Below are positions 62,581 through 64,000 of a DNA stretch of 64,000 bases, piece by piece. Position numbers and translations under genes: made by a program. Position 1 is the first letter of the stretch. Each line of letters opens with the position of its first letter. The stretch spans positions 30,328,816-30,392,815 of the forward strand of contig CM070563.1 of the NCBI GenBank assembly GCA_036346405.1. The letters run 5' to 3'. Below the pieces are notes generated by a model. It did no database searches. It had not been told where the DNA came from and worked only from the letters and a program-made list of their open reading frames with translations. This DNA comes from Phyllostachys edulis (lineage: Eukaryota > Streptophyta > Magnoliopsida > Poales > Poaceae).

Positions 62581-63308
62581 ATGTGGCAAGGAGGCGGAGG
62601 CGATGTCGATGGCATCACCCTGGCCGCGGACAGTGACGTCCCGGCCGTGCGCTACCCTAGGGTCGCCGTCCGGCAATTGTCGGCCGGCGTGGAGCGTCGT
62701 GTGCGCACCGCCGAGGCGGCCCTGCGGTGCGCGGCGTGCGGCCTCGCCGTGGTCGCGGCTGTGGTGCTCGTCGTGAACCGGGAGTCCCAGGTGTTCTTCG
62801 GATCGTACGTGAAGGTGGCGCGGTACACCGACATGCCGTCGCTCGTGTAAGGGCGCAAACCATAAATCCTCGATCGTCCGATCTACCCTTTCTACGATCC
62901 TGACAGGTCAAAACTGTACACCGGTGCTGCAGGTTCTTGGTGATCGCCAGTGGGATAGCTACGTGCTGCAACCTTGTGCAGGGGGCGAGGTGCCTGGTGA
63001 GCACAGCGAGAGGCAGCGCACTCGTCAGTAGGCCGTTGGCATGGGCGATCTTCTCGTGTGATCAAGTGATGGCGTACGTGGTGATCTGCGCGGTGGCGGC
63101 GGCGCTGGAGACGGCGGCGATCGGCAAGAACGGCCAGCCGGAGTTCGGGTGGATGCAGACGGCCATCCTCTACAAGAGGTTCAGCATGCGCGCCGGCGTC
63201 GCCATCGTCTGCGCGATCGCGGCCAGCGTGGCCATGGTCGCCGTCTCGGCCTTGTCGGCGTTCAACCTCTTCCGGTTGTACGGCGACGGCAAAGGAAGAA
63301 ACAACTGA
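62581..63308 (+). CDS. CASP-like four-helix membrane protein (CASPL2-type), two exons
   Basis: Exons 62581-62846 and 62933-63308, joined across an 86-bp GT-AG intron inside a Val codon, give 213 residues, normal for CASP-like proteins. Four hydrophobic segments at about 48-65, 86-106, 124-147 and 174-197. The N terminus is cytosolic and basic before helix 1 (VERRVRTAEAALRC). Helix 3 has the family aspartate in SCDQVMAYVVI (Asp132), and the C terminus ends SALSAFNLFRLYG, as in the family (DUF588/UPF0497). CASPs form membrane scaffolds that direct local cell-wall deposition; most CASP-like members, including this one, have no tested role. The start at 62581 was chosen over in-frame ATG 62482 because the latter lies before the candidate TATA box and adds a non-conserved stretch. 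The gene lies 2.4 kb from the kinase, same strand, with no evidence of joint control. Confidence 0.85.
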
Positions 63309-64000
63309 GAACTAGTTCGTATTGTTCTTGGCTGAATCATGACGTGCTTCAATTTTGGGTACCAAATAAAGTTTGTGTTGAACAAAATAAGAGAACATTT
63401 TCCCCCATAATTGCTACACGTGTGTCTCATATTTATTTTTGGGAAAGTTCAGTCGAATTTCTAACATTTAGATATGCACCATGATTTGTGTGTTTTGCCC
63501 CCACCTTCTCCATCTTCAACAAGGCCGTGTGCGTTCGAGCGCCACGCTCCGGCGAAGCTAGCTGGTTGTCGAACATGTGTTACGATCCTGTCGATCTCTC
63601 GACGGAATTGTAGGATCCTTGGGAAGGACCGGAGAATTTTGGTTAGAGATCACGAGTGTTGGGGAATCGAACAGCGTTTTCATAACTTCTTTCTTGTCTC
63701 AGACTTCTAAAGTTCTCCCCCTTTTAATCCTCCTTCCACCCAATTACATCAGGGACCCACTGGCACTGTTCATACACCTCACCCACTCATTTGGGCATGT
63801 TTCAGACAACTTCGGCTTCCAAAAGCTATCCCAAATGGGCGGCTTTCAGTACCCGCTTTCGGAAAAGCCAGATGCCGTCTTCAACGTAGGGAAGCCGGAA
63901 GCGAGAGCCGGCTTAGGGTAACTTCCTACGGTTTCGGCGGGTTGGTTTTGGGACTTTGTCACACTTTTCACCTCTCTTCCTTCCCTTGGACTAGATAGGA
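63309..64000. other. 3' UTR of the CASP-like gene and unassigned sequence
   Basis: AATAAA at 63365-63370 is a likely poly-A signal. From about 63474 on there are overlapping open frames on + (63474-63921) with no domain. It may be repeat sequence cut by the window end. Confidence 0.4.

Overview
The window looks like plant nuclear DNA from a grass, most likely Oryza (rice) or a close relative. The evidence is GT-AG introns, Ty3/gypsy and copia-like LTR elements, CACTA, Mutator, hAT, Tourist and Stowaway-type elements, a LINE remnant, and a cytokinin-receptor kinase of the AHK2 type (OsHK5-like). No bacterial operon, CRISPR array, rRNA or tRNA gene was seen.

Layout. 1-9969 is the 3' part of a decayed Ty3/gypsy element: a broken pol on +, a long antisense ORF on - with its own TATA-like box, then a 445-bp 3' LTR. 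10156-14484 holds three non-autonomous DNA transposons in a row (Mutator-like, Tourist-like, hAT), each with a clear target-site duplication (TSD) and a GC-rich interior. 14776-15147 (-) is a short single-exon gene of unknown function. 19241-20160 is a LINE 3' remnant. 21350-27032 is a solo LTR (TSD TACCA) with a second solo LTR (TSD TACAT) inserted in it. 28074-34072 is a field of small inverted-repeat elements. 34947-39642 is a 4.7-kb CACTA element (TSD CCA) with an internal 1.1-1.2-kb tandem duplication and long foldbacks.

The main gene is at 41636-60150 (+): 13 coding exons that join in frame to a predicted 1203-residue hybrid histidine kinase with membrane segments, a CHASE cytokinin-binding domain, histidine kinase, pseudo-receiver and receiver. 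Its introns carry a SINE, two hAT elements, three related short-LTR retroelements (two of them nested) and a gag-only Ty3/gypsy element, yet every exon junction keeps the frame. Downstream, 62581-63308 (+) encodes a two-exon, four-helix CASP-like membrane protein.

How the genes relate: the receptor kinase would sense cytokinin and start a His-Asp phosphorelay. The CASP-like gene and the small gene have no visible link to it. I found no convincing previously undescribed system. The best leads are the second CHASE-entrance-like segment at the kinase N terminus, the short-LTR retroelement family with different middle sequences, and the CACTA foldback duplication.
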